From Drosophila miranda (taxonomy: Eukaryota; Arthropoda; Insecta; Diptera; Drosophilidae): a stretch of 64,000 bases of DNA. The notes below the pieces were generated by a model. The model ran no database searches. It was given only the letters and a program-made list of their open reading frames with translations, and was not told the DNA's origin. Positions 1 to 12,720 of the stretch are shown piece after piece. The translations under genes were made by a program, and so were the position numbers. The DNA lies in NCBI RefSeq assembly GCF_003369915.1, contig NC_046676.1, positions 6,572,001 to 6,636,000 of the forward strand. The letters run 5' to 3'. Each line of letters starts with the position of its first letter. Within the stretch, counting starts at the first letter, position 1.

Positions 1-3000
1 GCTGCGTTCCTTGAGCGCCTTGTAGCTAAAGACTGGCGACTGCGACTTGGCACTGCGACTACGTTGATCGCGCAGAATGCAAAGACACTGGTCCGCCTGA
101 TCCTGATGATCCTCCTGCTGACACTTGCACGCCTCCTTTGCCGGGGACTTGGTCACCTCCTTTCCAGATCCATCCCGCTTGCGATACCGCATCGCGGCGG
201 CCAGCTTCTGCAGGGCCGTGTCGTCCAGGCTGTTGTTGCGTGACAGCGGCTTGGAGGGCTTGGAGGCCTTGGACTCCTGCTGCGCGCTCTGGTTCTGGTT
301 TTGGTTTTGGTCCAGCTCCAGGGACTCGTTGAAGGAGCTATCGAAGGAGGTGGAATTGCTCACCGTCTTGCGCTTGCCCTTGGAGTTGCGCTGGCGGATC
401 TCGCTTCGCCGACATGCGTTGCGACGCTCCAGATACGTGGGCGTGGAGTTGCTGCTGGAGTGGAGACTCCACTTCCACGTGCTGCGGTCCGGCGTGCGAT
501 CTGCGGGAGAGCTTCGTTAGTCGAGGGTCAAACTTAGCTCAGGTCGTGATAAGCGGGCGGCGGTGAGAAAGGGCGTGGGACAAACACCAGTGAGGATACA
601 TTCTGAAGAAGCATTCTGGCAGTCTGGCAGAGCAGTCTGGGAGCGGTTCATGCGCTCATGCGCTCATGCGGTCAGTGACTTGGATTAGTAGTTAAGTGGG
701 TTCTTTCGAATGTGGGTTAGGATGCATGCAACATACAGACCCGACCCCGAGCGTGTTAAAGGCCAATTAAAGCTAACAATTCAATCCAACTAGATATGCG
801 AATCTCGTGATACTTACTGGGCTCTCGATACCAGCAACGATAAGTGATAAACCATAAACGGTACCGACTCTACTATTACGATTACGATTACGATTACGAG
901 TAACGATTAACGATTACAGTTAGGATGGTTAAACGGTTATATGTACTGGGATTTTGGATTTTTATAGATATTGTAGCAGTTGGTAGGTTGTCAATTTAGT
1001 CTGATCGCATTTGGTGTGTTGTAGGAAATTACGAGTAGAGTAGGTAGCGGCTAGATCAGTTTCAGTTTCAGTCTCGGGGGGGTTGTTTAGCCTTAGAACA
1101 CCCTTAAAAACTAATCAAAGTTTTCGTTTCTTTGTTTTGGGATGTTTAGTTTTAGAATGCATCACTGGTAGTACTACAACGGTAAACATATAGCATTTGT
1201 ATAGAGTAGAGTTAATTCAGATCGAGATAAATGGCAACACAGATACGAATAGTAGTTTGAGCTGTGCCCCCTAATCTAATAAATGTATTAATGTACGACA
1301 CCAAAAAACAAAGTACATACAGTATGATGTGGACCGAAACAGATGACGATTATATGAGGACACATATGTAAGTGCTGGCACTAGTCAGCAGTCAGTAGTC
1401 AGTAGTCAGTAGTACAGTAGTGCCCAAGAAATTTGCAATTAAAATAAGCCTACATCGGGCAGAAATATGTAATAAATCAACTTGCCGCCGAGGCGTCGAC
1501 AGATTTGGCACGATTTTGGGGAAAGGCAACAGGGCCAGAGACACAGACACAGACCACAGATCTCCCGGCACACAAATCTCTCCTAACGACTGCCACTTGG
1601 TTATGTCACTTTAGCTGGAGCGTGCGAATCATAAGTGCACAGTGAGAAAGGAACAGGCACTTCATTCGAGTAGATCTACTGGAAGGAGTCTCATACGAGC
1701 ATTTACGTGTGAAAGCTCGCGCAGTGCAGGCAAGTACCCGCATGTGCATAACTGTAGCGTCAGGCGCAGGCACTTCATCATCTTGCCCCGTTCCCATTAC
1801 CCATTACCATTCCCAGGCCCAATCCAAATCGTTAAGTGTTTCGGCCACATCAACGGCGACACAACAACAGCAACAAAACTAGGCTCCTAGAGCTAAAGGC
1901 TAAGCTAACCAGCAACCACGGAGGACAGAGTGCGCTCACCTTCCTCGTTACCCAGCTGATAGACGAGCTCCTTGGCTCGCATGGGTATGTCAAGCTTCTC
2001 CAGCATGACACCTTTAATGTGCTGCGTCCAGATACGCTTCTGGTCACGATTTCTGGCCGTCAGCTTGATTTGATTGCGCGGCTCATCGAAGGGTATGACG
2101 TAGAAGCTGGTCGGCTCCCCGGGCAAGTGTTCGCTCAGCATCAGATTGTTTTGCTGTGGGAGAGGAGGGTGCACATACACACACTTAGTAGTGGGAGGAG
2201 GAAGTGCTGGGAGGTCGTTCAACTCACGTGTATGTAGGTCTTGAACTGCAGACGTCCGTCCTCTTTCTGCTTGGTGATGATCAGCATGGTGGCGAAGAGC
2301 AGCACCAGACGCGACTTGTTGTGCTGCTCCATTAGGAGGCCCTCCTGGCGCAGCTCCCCCAAAACGGTCAGCTCTAGGGATTCCAAAGAGTGAGTAGTTT
2401 TCTTCGAAAGTAGTGGATTTTTGAGGACTTACCCGGACCCAGCCAGCCGTCCAGTATGCCGGACAGCTCCTTGACGCGGCTGTGCTGCTCCTGCTTGCGC
2501 TTCACCTGGTCAATGTTGTGCGCCACCTGGCGCATGATCGCATAGGCCTCGGCCACCTCCTTGACATCGCAGTGCTTGCGCAGGCTCTGTGAATGTGGAG
2601 AAAGAGACAATCAACTGTCAGTCACTGCTGCTGGATCCCCCCCTTCCCCATTCCCCATTCCCCAGTTCGTACTCACGTCGAGGAGCAGATGGTACTTCAA
2701 GATGCGCTGCACTGGCTTTAAAAGATAGGAGCCCAGGGGCAGACGGTGCTGCAACATCTTCTGCGTGGAGGCCAGCAGGGAGTTCGTGTGCGTTGCCTGC
2801 AGCAGTTTGGTCAGCAGCGAGATGGCTTCCGGGTAGCTGGTGCTGCGGGGGAGCGAATGACATACAATGAACGGCAAGATTTATGGCATGTGCTATGGCT
2901 GGGAAAGCGCTTTAGGTCTTCATCAGGCGAACATGAAATTTGACTTTAAAATCAGTTGCCTGCCCCAGTGGGGCGAGCGAGTGGGACGAGTGGGAGGACA

Positions 3001-5645
3001 GGACACCAAACTGCAGCCTGCAGACGGATGATATATGCCGCTGTGTCATTCGGGGCGACAAATCAAACTCCAGCCATCAAACTCTCTGCCCTCGCTCTAC
3101 TCCAAATTGGCACTGACAGCCCCAACAGCGCAGCAGCGCAGCAGCGCAATGGAGCAATGGAGCAATGAAGCAGCGGCAATGGTTCGGGGTAAACGTCAGC
3201 GTTTAAATGGAACATGGCGTGCCTGGACTGCCAAAGACGCCATCGTTGTCGTCATCGTCATCGTCATGCCATGCCATGCCATGCCACGCTGCTATCGAGA
3301 TCATGTGGCCGCCGTTACCGTTCTTGGCCGCCGCTGTATCAGAGATCCAGCGAACACGCCAGCCAGCAGCGATGGTCAAAGCAGTGGCTTGCCCCCGAAT
3401 CACAGCGAGCGGAGAGGTCACTGTGGTACAGTGGAATCAGAGGATTTGTTGGAACAGCAATCGGACAATAGAGTGAGAGCGGAACAGAGCCCGGAGAACG
3501 TTAGACATAGAAAAGTAATGAAAAGAATGAACAGATCCTCAAAAGTATCCATAAGATACGAGTAGGAAATGCACAGTAAGAGCAGTAATCAAAGTAAGTA
3601 ATAAAAAGACCACTCACCAATAGGTTGTATACACATCAAAGCCATCGCGCATATCTATGAAGCATCTGGCGATCCTGCCCGGCTCCATCCCAGAGTTGAT
3701 CAGTCGCTGCAGCAGCATCGAGTTGAATTCGTAAATCTCTTCAATGTTGGCAAAGAGTATTTGCAATTCGCTCACACGCAGACAGGCACGCTCCTTCCAA
3801 TCCAGAAGGTATCTAAGGTAAGAAAAAGTTCCGGTTAATCCAGGGACTCCTTCCCTTGGGCAGAGATCACTCACCCCTTGATGACCTGGCCCAGGTCCTC
3901 GACAAAGCTGCGCTCCGAGTCGATGATCTCCAGGCTAGCCCGCTCCAGGACACTCATTGAGACCGTGTGGTGCGGATGATGGTGGTGGGGATCCCCTAGC
4001 TCATTCTCGCTCTCCGCCAGACTCTCCACACTCGCCAGATACGAGGTGGCAGCGTGCTTCCCGTGGAGCAGCTGATCGGATCCCGAACTGGAGCTGGACG
4101 AGGTGGAGCAGATGGAGGAGGACGACAGCGGGCGGTTGTTGAGGCGCTCGCTGAGGCGTGCGGCAAACTTTGGCTTGATGTCCGTGAGGCGGTCCAAGCT
4201 CTCCGCCGACAGCTTGTTGGCCTCCTCCAGCTCCGCCAGCTGCTCGGCCGTGGGCAGCTTCAGGGGCACTCCCGCGCCCAGGGTCGAGGCCTTGGCACTG
4301 AGGCTCTTGGTGCGGGCGTAGGTCAGCAGCGGGGAGCTGGTGATCGTTGATGCACAGGCGGCCGAGGAGCTTCTCACCAGCGGCTTGCTGATCAGAGGCT
4401 TGTTAACGGCCTCGATCAGCTCCGCATTCGGCCCCGCGTTGACCCCCAAATCGGCCAGAGTGAGACGCTCGATGTGCTGGGCGACCAGGTCAAAGTTAAT
4501 GGTGTCCACCAGCTCCATGGGGCTCAGGGGCTCGCTGCACACAAACTCCTTGGGCCGCAGAGGGGCGGCCGGCGTGGAGGGGGTTGAGGGGGTGGAGGGG
4601 GTGGCTGGTGTGCCTGGGGTGGCTGGACGGGCGTGCTGCAGCTGTACACTGGTGGCCGCGAGCTGCTCCATCTCGATCAGCTTGATGCTCTGCTGGGACT
4701 CGTAGCGGGGAAGCGTCAGTTTGCGCGGCGAAAAGGGATTTCCATCAAAGTGGAACGGGGTTCCGGGGACGCTCTTGTTCGTGGGGGTTCTGTCGTCGTC
4801 CGACGGTGTCGCCGGATGTGGTTTTCGCGCCTTCTCCGAGGCGGCAAAGGTCAGGGAGTTGACGTACTCGTTGCTGGCGCCGAAGGTGGGCTCCAGTTCG
4901 TGGCCCCCTTGCGTGAACAGCTTGCCCGTGTTCTTGGACAGGGGGATGTGCGAAAGCTTCAGCTTGGGCTTGGACGTGGACGTGGCCACTGGCGGATGGC
5001 CTCCTCCACTGCTGCTGCTCGTCTTGACGTAGCGTCCCTGCGTGGGACTCCTTTGGGATAGCTGCGGGGATGATTGCGACTGCTGAGGCTGCGGCTGCTG
5101 CAGTGCCTCAATGTCAATGGCATCCACGGGCTCGGCGTCCGAGTGCGTGATGATGCGGTGCACGTTGGCCGAGAGGATGCGAATGTTGTTGCCGCGTCGG
5201 CTGCCGCTCGAGGCGAGGCTGCTGTTGCTGCTGCCTAGCTCCTGTCGCCGATGCACCAGGCGGCTCAGCTGTGCCCCATCCGGTTCGTCCCGCAGACCAG
5301 CCACCACCAGGGGCGGGGCACGGACGCTGGCTGCAAGCTGAGAGCTGGAGGCAGTTAGCGAGTAGCTGGCCGACTGATCATCGCTGGTGGAGACACTCGT
5401 GCCGCTCGATGTGGAGCTGTTGCTGCTGCTGCTGTTGCTCCTCTTGGGCGTCGATTCGCCACTGCTGATGTTCGTCTTGGCCTGCGCCTGCGCCTTGAGC
5501 TGGAGCTGGGCCTGTGCCTGTGCCTGTGCCTGGCTCTTGGTCTCGTGTGTCACAGTGGGAGCTGCCACGCCCGCGCTGGCAGCCAGGCTGTTCGTCAATG
5601 TGTCGTAGATGCCCAGCAGCGAAGGTGCCAGCTCTGTGGTGCTAC
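1..5645 (-). CDS. GEFmeso: DH-PH Rho guanine nucleotide exchange factor (PLEKHG/puratrophin type), 3' body, partial
   Basis: Activates Rho-family GTPases through a Dbl-homology (DH) plus PH module. Seven exons are visible in transcription order: 5645-3875, 3812-3618, 2842-2677, 2586-2433, 2373-2228, 2153-1940 and 500-1 (runs off the window). All junctions have AG/GT ends and matching phases. The 590-codon first exon is Ser/Gln/Pro-rich and probably disordered; its end starts the DH domain (SVLERASLEIIDSERSFVED). The DH core continues through YCTSYPEAISLL and LKPVQRILKYHLLL, the signature last DH helix. The PH domain follows (LVLLFATMLIITKQ to RIWTQHIK). A basic tail with YLERRNACRRSEIRQRNSKG resembles the PLEKHG post-PH region. 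The 5645 exon needs one base from an upstream exon (phase 1), so the start codon lies further upstream. The name rests on family plus remembered synteny with Muller C; another PLEKHG-like fly GEF is possible. Confidence 0.85.
501..1939 (-). other. Intron of the RhoGEF gene
   Basis: A 1439-nt intron between the PH-domain exon (ends at 1940, phase 1) and the tail exon (starts at 500). It contains a short ATTACG-type tandem run near 875-905 and TAGTCAG repeats near 1385-1410. No coding signal was seen; the open frames here are short and compositionally random. Confidence 0.75.
2843..3617 (-). other. Intron of the RhoGEF gene inside the DH domain
   Basis: A 775-nt intron that splits the TGC codon of YCTSY. 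It holds CAGCGCAGCAG and CATGCCATGC simple repeats (3127-3290). Overlapping open frames here reflect this repeat composition and not genes. Confidence 0.75.
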
Positions 5646-8600
5646 CTGAAACGAGTGGAGCGACACGCAGAGCAGAGATTGTTAGTTGCAGTTTGGGGAG
5701 TGTGTGGGCTGTGTGTCTAACGCTCGAAACCACTACGATCCGATCCGATCGGATCGGATTGGATCGAGCCACAGAATACATAATTTTTGCGATATTTGCT
5801 ATAATTTAGCTGCGTAAAATGAATTATGCCAGGGCACTGCCAACAGACGGCTGATGTATTGAGTTGTTTGGCCCCAGGATGCGGAGTCCGGCTCAGAGCA
5901 GAGGCCGCAGAGTCAGAATGTGGCCATCAGTCAGTCGGGGCAGGCGGCGGCGGCGGCGAGCGGGTTCTGGCCACGATCAGACCAAGTCTGCTGCATAAAT
6001 AAGTAGGTTGCTATTGCCATTGCCCCCACCGCCTGTTGCCTGTTGCCTGTTGTGCGAGCGTGCCTGCCTGGCGGCCTGACATGTGAATTGATATGCCAAC
6101 GCAACATGGCCAAAACCAAAACCACAGCCAGGTAACAGGCTGCAGTTGGCCAGCAACAAGCAACAGACAACAGACAAGAGGCAACCATGCCATGCAACCA
6201 ACCATGCAACAGGCAACACAGTCAACATCGACGTCGCCGGCAATTGGCATGAACATTCCAAAGCCTGCTCATCATTTCTCACAAATGCTTCAATTAATCA
6301 AAAGCGCTCACAACTGTGGATTTAATAACATTATCGACACATACAAAGACACACACTCGTACGCTCTTGATATATAAATTATAGATCGCGTCAGTCAATA
6401 GTCAATAGAGCATGAAGCAGCCTTAACGACTGCTGATCGTTCGATCCCTTCCCTCTGCCGAAGGAAGACAAAGGACTGCAAATTGCTGGCCATGGAAATC
6501 GGAGAGGGATCGTGAATATTCTATAAATAAGAATGGAATTCCTTGGGGCGCTACGGAATCAACTCAGCGAGGATATCTCACTGAATCCCTCACTTCTTTC
6601 TGCACCCGGAATCCATCTTCATTGTGGCCTTAGTGGATGTGATTATCTGTTAGCACATTAAACTAACAGCCTGCTCCCCTCCCCTTCTGCTCTGGCAGAA
6701 GGCTGAGCAAATCAGCAATTAAGTTTTAAAGACAAAACTTGTGTGCCTCTCGGCCCACGTTGATCGGCTGCTTGGCTGTTTGGCTGTTTGGCTGCTACCG
6801 GGGAAAAGGAATGGCCGGCCAGAGCAGAGCTGGTTTTCAGCTATTTAGAATGCTGCAGGTATTAGCATAGACCCATCCTGCGTTCCAGTACTCCTCTTCT
6901 GGGGGCTGTGCGGCACAGTAGCCGACGGGGCACTTTTTCTTCTAATTGCGAATGGTGTCAATGTGGCTCCAGCGCGGACTCCGACTTCGGTGCTGGGCTC
7001 GAGGGGAGGCAATGCTGTTGGCAACATGTTGGGCAACATTTTGCAACGCCACGAACAACAATTAGTTTGCATGAGTAGTGCCACGCCCACTGGCAAACTT
7101 GAGAGGCTGTCCTGTCTAGAGTAGTCTCCCCAGTCACGCTGCCTCTCAAAGCCTGTCTTTTTCGGGACTGACTGACGACAAGTCGTAAACATGATTTGTA
7201 CATTTAATTTTCCATCATTTTGTTTGATTATTTTGCAGGGGCTGCGCATGCGTGGGCCGCAGACCCATCCACTCGGGCATAGGATCCAGCAGCAGCCAAT
7301 AGATACATAGATCGGATCGGAACGGAACGGAACGGAACGGATCGTACTCCTGCCTCCATGGTGACCCAGTTAAATGGCCAGACCAGAGCATTTTGCTTAA
7401 TTGCCGAACCGTGGGCTGCTGTGCCGACAGGTTATCTCCCTCTCTCCCGCTCTCCCCCCCCCCCTCCCTCTCTGCTGACAGAGATGCTGACTCTAATCGC
7501 TGCCACTTGCCGGGGGAGCATTTAATTAAAGGCCAACAGCTGTGGCGGCTATTTCCAGCTATTTATGGCAGAGTCGCAGTCGGAGTCGGTGTCGGAAAGC
7601 CCGACAGGAATATCCTCTAATCTGGCCGTCGATCTTCGCCTGAAATATGCAACAAATTCTTCAGGCCTGTCGCACTGCCAGGCGGGGAAACAATGCCGTG
7701 ACGGCAAAGTGCGGCTCGGCTCTCTGTCATTTTGCAATTTGCAATTGGAGTAGCCCCCTCATGGCCAGAAAGGGTGTCAGGGACAGAGACAGAAACAGAA
7801 ACAGAAACCAAAACCAAAACCGAAACAGAGTCGGTTACGGGGCCTATGACAGTGCGGAGAGGCTGAAGTGTTGTCTGGTTTCATTTTCCAAATCCAAATC
7901 CCTTTAATGCCCCAGCGACAAAGTCCAGCCAGTCTGGCTTCAGGTGTCCCTCGCGTACCGCTGAGCGGAGCTCTTAAAGCTGGCAATTTATGGCTGAGCT
8001 GACACAATTTCATAAGGCCCCAAAGGCTCGCGGGCTAAAGATTACGCGATTGCGGCTAAAAATATCAGCGCAGCGCCCAAAGGTCATCCAGGTCCGTACC
8101 GAACCGGACCCGACCCGACACGACTCGACCAGGCAGAAGATCCAGCTGGCAGCTGCAGCGGTGGCGGCGGCGGCGGCGTTGACAAGATGTTGGCCAGGCG
8201 TCTGGGCCTGATTTATAAGCCAAGTGCAAGTCCCAGTCGCGACATTGAATTATGCGCGACGGTAGGGGAAAGTGCTGTCCGATGCCTATCGGAATTGGAT
8301 TCGGCACGGCCCCGAAATCGAAATTGGAATCGGAATCGGAATTGGAATCGTTCAAATGCTGCACCTCTCCAGCGGCCAGCGGATGACATTTTGTTTATGC
8401 ATTGGCCCCTCCCTCCTTGACGTCTTGGAACGTCTTGGATCGTCTTGGCCAGCTGTTGATGGCGTTAAATTAATGCGCTTAGTCGCCATCGTCATCATCG
8501 TCATGATCGCTGTGTCCGCGGTGTCCGCATCGTTGTCGTCTGGCAATTGATATTTTAATCGGCATTTCAGTTTGTCTGTCCCCGTGGCTTGAACTGGCCT

Positions 8601-11455
8601 GGCGCCATCGCTTGTCTGGTGTTTAGGGAAATGCTGGCCCATTGCTGGCCCCGGGGATGGGGCGGGGTGCTGTGCTGTGGTGTGGGGCCACTGGCTGGCA
8701 TTATCAACTGTGAACGGCCGCCAGACGTGTCCCAAGCGCTCATGGCTTATGGGCACGCATCATTTTGCAACTGCCAATTAAGTTGTTATTCAATGCGACT
8801 CGGGCACACATCTGCCCCGATAAGAAGCCGAAGTAAAACGCAACTTAATTGAATCTTTAAGCTGAAACGTAAACTGCGAAACGGAAGCAGAATGCACACG
8901 TGAGCCGCATGCCTAGGACACATGTGTGGAAAATGGCCAGGAAGTCGTAAAATCGAATCCAAATGCGATCAATCTTAGGGCAGCATTCCAAAAGTTCAAT
9001 AACTCAAATGTTCATCTACAAGAAGAGTACGAAAGAAAACCCATCGGGCCCATCCTTCAAGCAGATCTCCTCCATCTGATGCTCGCTAAGAGGCATTTAT
9101 GATTTCTTGCGGATTAGCGATCGTTTCCGCTTTCCTCTACAAATAGTCTGGAAATTCTTTTCAAATTGCGCGAATCTTCCAGACGCATAAGCATACAAAT
9201 TCTCCAAGATGCTGCTCCCTCACGGAGTGCGGCATACAGATTTCAAATGTATTTTTAGCCCACGAGTTCCGTAGCCGCCGCCTGCCCCTGCCTGGCCACG
9301 GATCAGAGGCACTTAAACGGCCCACCACCACCACTCCTGCCACCCCTTCCTGCCACCGTTGAGTGGATGCTCATCCAGGCCAACGCATTGGCAAACAACT
9401 TGGCTACTTTTGCTTTTAGTGCCTAGCACTGGCTGAGGCTCCTTTGGCGTTTCCAGCGAAAAGTGAAATCCTTTTAAAGCGGCAGCAAACAAAAATCTAG
9501 GAAAATGTCGCCGCCAAAAAGTTATAAATCTTGTTCATATTTGCACGTGAAAGACAGAGCTCTGTGGCACAGCTAGAGCTGGAGCCAGAGCCAGAGCCAG
9601 ACTCAAACACAGATACTCAGCCGGAGAGCCGGGGGAAGCCATAAATGTCACATGGCCTGGCCAAGAGGCAGGCAGGCTGGCAGGCTGGCAGGCGTGCAGA
9701 CGGACAGACAGACAGACGGACAGGCCTGGCATATTAGTTTTCCTCGGAGCGGTGTGCGGCATGGCAAAACGTGCTAAATTCCATGGGGCAGACATCCATT
9801 AAACAGCACAGGCCCACGACCAGGCCACGCCGAAACATGCCAAGGCTAAAAAGTGCTAAAATCGCATAAAACATGGCTGCTGATTCTAAATTAACTTGCG
9901 CCAGCACAGGCCCACACCACAGTGGTTCGACATCGAACATTGCACTCTTAACAATTCCAAATGGGATTCGGCATAAGCTTCACTGTATGAAAGCAGCATT
10001 ACTACCTTGAAGTCTTTCTTTTCAATTTCAGAACTATCTTCATTCGTATCGTTGTTCTGCAAATGTTCATCTTCAAGTTTTAGTCAGTCATTGGCCCACT
10101 GTGCCCTCCTCTGTCCTGTCCTGGCATGCGACACTTCACTGTAGGAGCACCGGAGAAGCCAGAGCTGTTGCACTTTGCACTCCAGCCCGGGGAGGAGGAG
10201 GAGCCGGAGAGCTGAAGAGCTCCCCACCTAGACACAACATCTCGTGCATTCTCAATGACGTACTGCTTGACTCTGGCATTTCAGAGTTGCAGCTAAAGAT
10301 GTTGCCCATAAACATCATAAGCATCCCAGTCCCAGTCTCGAACCCCCCTTCCCTTTCCCTCGCTGGCCTGGCTGTCTGTGATGAATGACAAATGCGCGAA
10401 ATGCATAAAAGTGTGAACAGATTTTAGCCACTAAATATAGCCGCCTCAGCGGAAATGGCAACAGCGAACAAATTCGCTGGTAAAAACTAATTTCACTCGA
10501 GTCGCAGTTCCAGTTGGAGTTCCAGTCTCCGTTCCAGCCTCTCTGCCAAGCCCCGTTTCAGATGGAGAGACCGAAAATGGCAGGGCATTGGCCTTATGCT
10601 AATGTTTGCCTGGCGGTGCCAAATATGGACGCCAGTGCAGATGCAGATGCGGACAACGACCATGATGGGGATACTCGTATGGCCATGACCAGTTCAAGGG
10701 CTCGGTGAAATTGGCTTCAGGCACGATCGCATAAGGCCAGATAGAGACATCACCATCACCGCATTGGCAGTGCGGTGGAGAGGCAGTGGGGGTGGCGCCA
10801 TTGCGTAAACTGAACAATCACATTTAATTAGCAGATGGAGCTGCAAATATGGAAAGTAGCAGCGCCATTGCATTGACCTCCGCCTGGGAGACGCCATGGC
10901 CTGGGTAAACAGAGCAGCTGGGGGTGAGACGCTAATCTCTGCGGACAGGCAACATTTTCATGCGGTTTAAGGTGTCTCTGTGTCTACGTCTCTGCGGTTT
11001 TCGCTTTCGAAATCAATTTTCCCCCATATCAAATACGCATCAGCCAAAAGCCGAGAGTCGAGAGCACCAAAGACAGTTAGACCGAGGGAGAGGGCAGGAA
11101 ATGTCAATCAGAGCTTAGGTCTTTTGCTCGCTCCGTGATTGATTAGAGTACGAGGGCTCCAATAAGTGGAGCAGTGGATTGCATAAGGGATTGCAGTAGG
11201 CAGCGTGCAGCGACGTGGGAGATACTGCTAACCCAGTCAAGCCATAGCTCAAAACGTCACTCAATCAGTCAGTCAGTCAGTTAGTCAGTTAGTCAATCAG
11301 TAGGAGCCAGAGTCACAGTCAGAGTAAGAGTAAGAGACTGTGCTTGTCTGCCAGTTTGAAGGCCAAGAGTCTAAAGTTGAGTGTGGATGGCCATATTGAC
11401 TCTAGATAGTAGTGGGTCCCTCTCCGGTCCACCTGGAGAGGGCTCACTGGCTTAC
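5646..11455. other. Non-coding stretch, probably RhoGEF intron
   Basis: About 5.8 kb directly upstream of the large RhoGEF exon. It carries a 22-bp perfect palindrome at 5738-5759, AACGG repeats near 7319-7340, an AGAAACAGAAACC run near 7785-7830 and GGAATCGGAATC repeats near 8320-8350. I saw no gene, tRNA or mobile-element coding remnant. Confidence 0.6.
5738..5759. repeat. 22-bp perfect palindrome of GATC/CGATC repeats
   Basis: The sequence reads identically on both strands, with its centre between 5748 and 5749, and is built from ATCCG/CGGAT units. It lies about 90 bp upstream of the acceptor of the large RhoGEF exon. It is probably a simple-repeat product; no known binding site was matched. 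Confidence 0.8.
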
Positions 11456-11477
11456 CGCTAATGAGCTCCATAAACAT
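11456..11477 (-). other. GEFmeso: Candidate alternative first coding exon of the RhoGEF (MFMELISG)
   Basis: On the minus strand an ATG at 11477 opens MFMELISG and ends at a strong donor (AGCG|GTAAGC) in phase 1. This is exactly the phase the 5645 exon requires, and it would give ...LISG-STTELAPSLLG. The ATG has A at -3. The frame stays open upstream for about 17 codons to a TGA, and a CAG before CGGAGG could act as an acceptor, making it an internal 61-nt exon instead. The support is splice signal and phase only. Confidence 0.4.
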
Positions 11478-12672
11478 GTTCACCGTGCGTCGCTTGGATA
11501 AATTTGCATTCCTCCGCTGGCCAAGATATCAGTTTGTTAACAGTGTTAACAAGTTCTGCAGCCTGTCTGTATGACAAGTCAATCTGCGTCCCAATCAGCT
11601 AGAGTCTTCACTTCGGGTTCGCTGAAGGTCAGCGATACGATCCCAGTGCACTGCAGTGGTTGGGATTGATTGGGATGGAGTGGAATGTTTCCCACTAAGG
11701 TTACATCACTTCAATGCCTGATCCCATCATCATCATCGTTGATGGGTGGATGACAGCCCGAGAAATTAGCGACTGCCATCAAATGAAAGCCAAGAATGGG
11801 CATTAGAGGCCGCATCGATCCGCCAGGAATGTGGAGAGCCTGCCCCAACTGGAGCTGCCCATAAGCGGAGCTGGAGCTGTGCCATATGCCGCCCAAAGCA
11901 GTGGACCACATGCCAGCATAGCATCCAATGTCAATGCTTTTGAAAGGCATCAATTAATGGTCAATGCTCTCTCAAAGTGGTTCAAAGATTTTCCAGCGAA
12001 AAGATGCCACAGGCAGGACAGAGTAGAGCAGACCAGACCAGAGAAGAGGAGAGCGGAGCGGAGCGGAGAGATCGCTTAAATGGCAGAGAACGCGTTTGAG
12101 CCACGGCCAAAGTGTCTGTCCAAGATTGGTACAACGACCAGTGGACCACCGGCGTTGCATGCAACCAACAGCAGCAGCGGCAGCCATAATTGGCAAGTGG
12201 AAAACTGCAACTCAGTGCAGCCATAAAAAGCAGGTCAGGCCAAAACAATCAAATTATGGCCACTTCTTTAATTGATGCACAAAAGATCTGCCTCCATGCC
12301 GAATGCCGAATGCTGAACGCTGAATGCCGCCCATTAACTGGCATCCACGAGGAGGCATCTGCTCTGGTCAGCAGTTTGGCTTTAAGTAGTACTGGAATAT
12401 CCATTGGAATTGTGGCATCATAAAATTTCACTGCCATGGGCAGCCTGTTCTGTCCATCGGTAATTTACAGCCAGCAATGCTCCGCCGATCTGAGGAGCAA
12501 ACATATGTTAATGAACCAGCCACAGACACAGGCCCAGGCACAGGCCCAGGCACAGACATAGCGATCGGTGTATGGAGATGGCTATGAGGACCACGGCGAA
12601 ACGACGACGATGGCGTGATGAAAGACAGGAAAAGGCGAGCAACAATTTAGCGCTTTAATTTGATGGCCCTGG

Positions 12673-12720
12673 CTGGGGCAGGAGCTGGGGCAGGAGCTGG
12701 GGCAGGAGCTGGGGCAGGAG
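12673..12720. repeat. 12-bp tandem repeat, four copies
   Basis: Four exact consecutive copies of CTGGGGCAGGAG. This is a minisatellite in non-coding DNA. Confidence 0.9.

Noticed and set aside
5646..5781. Start codon at 5781 giving a longer RhoGEF N-terminus
   Set aside because: This extension reads through a clear splice acceptor (CGTTTCAG|GTAGC) and through GATCCGATC simple repeats, so the exon most likely starts at 5645.
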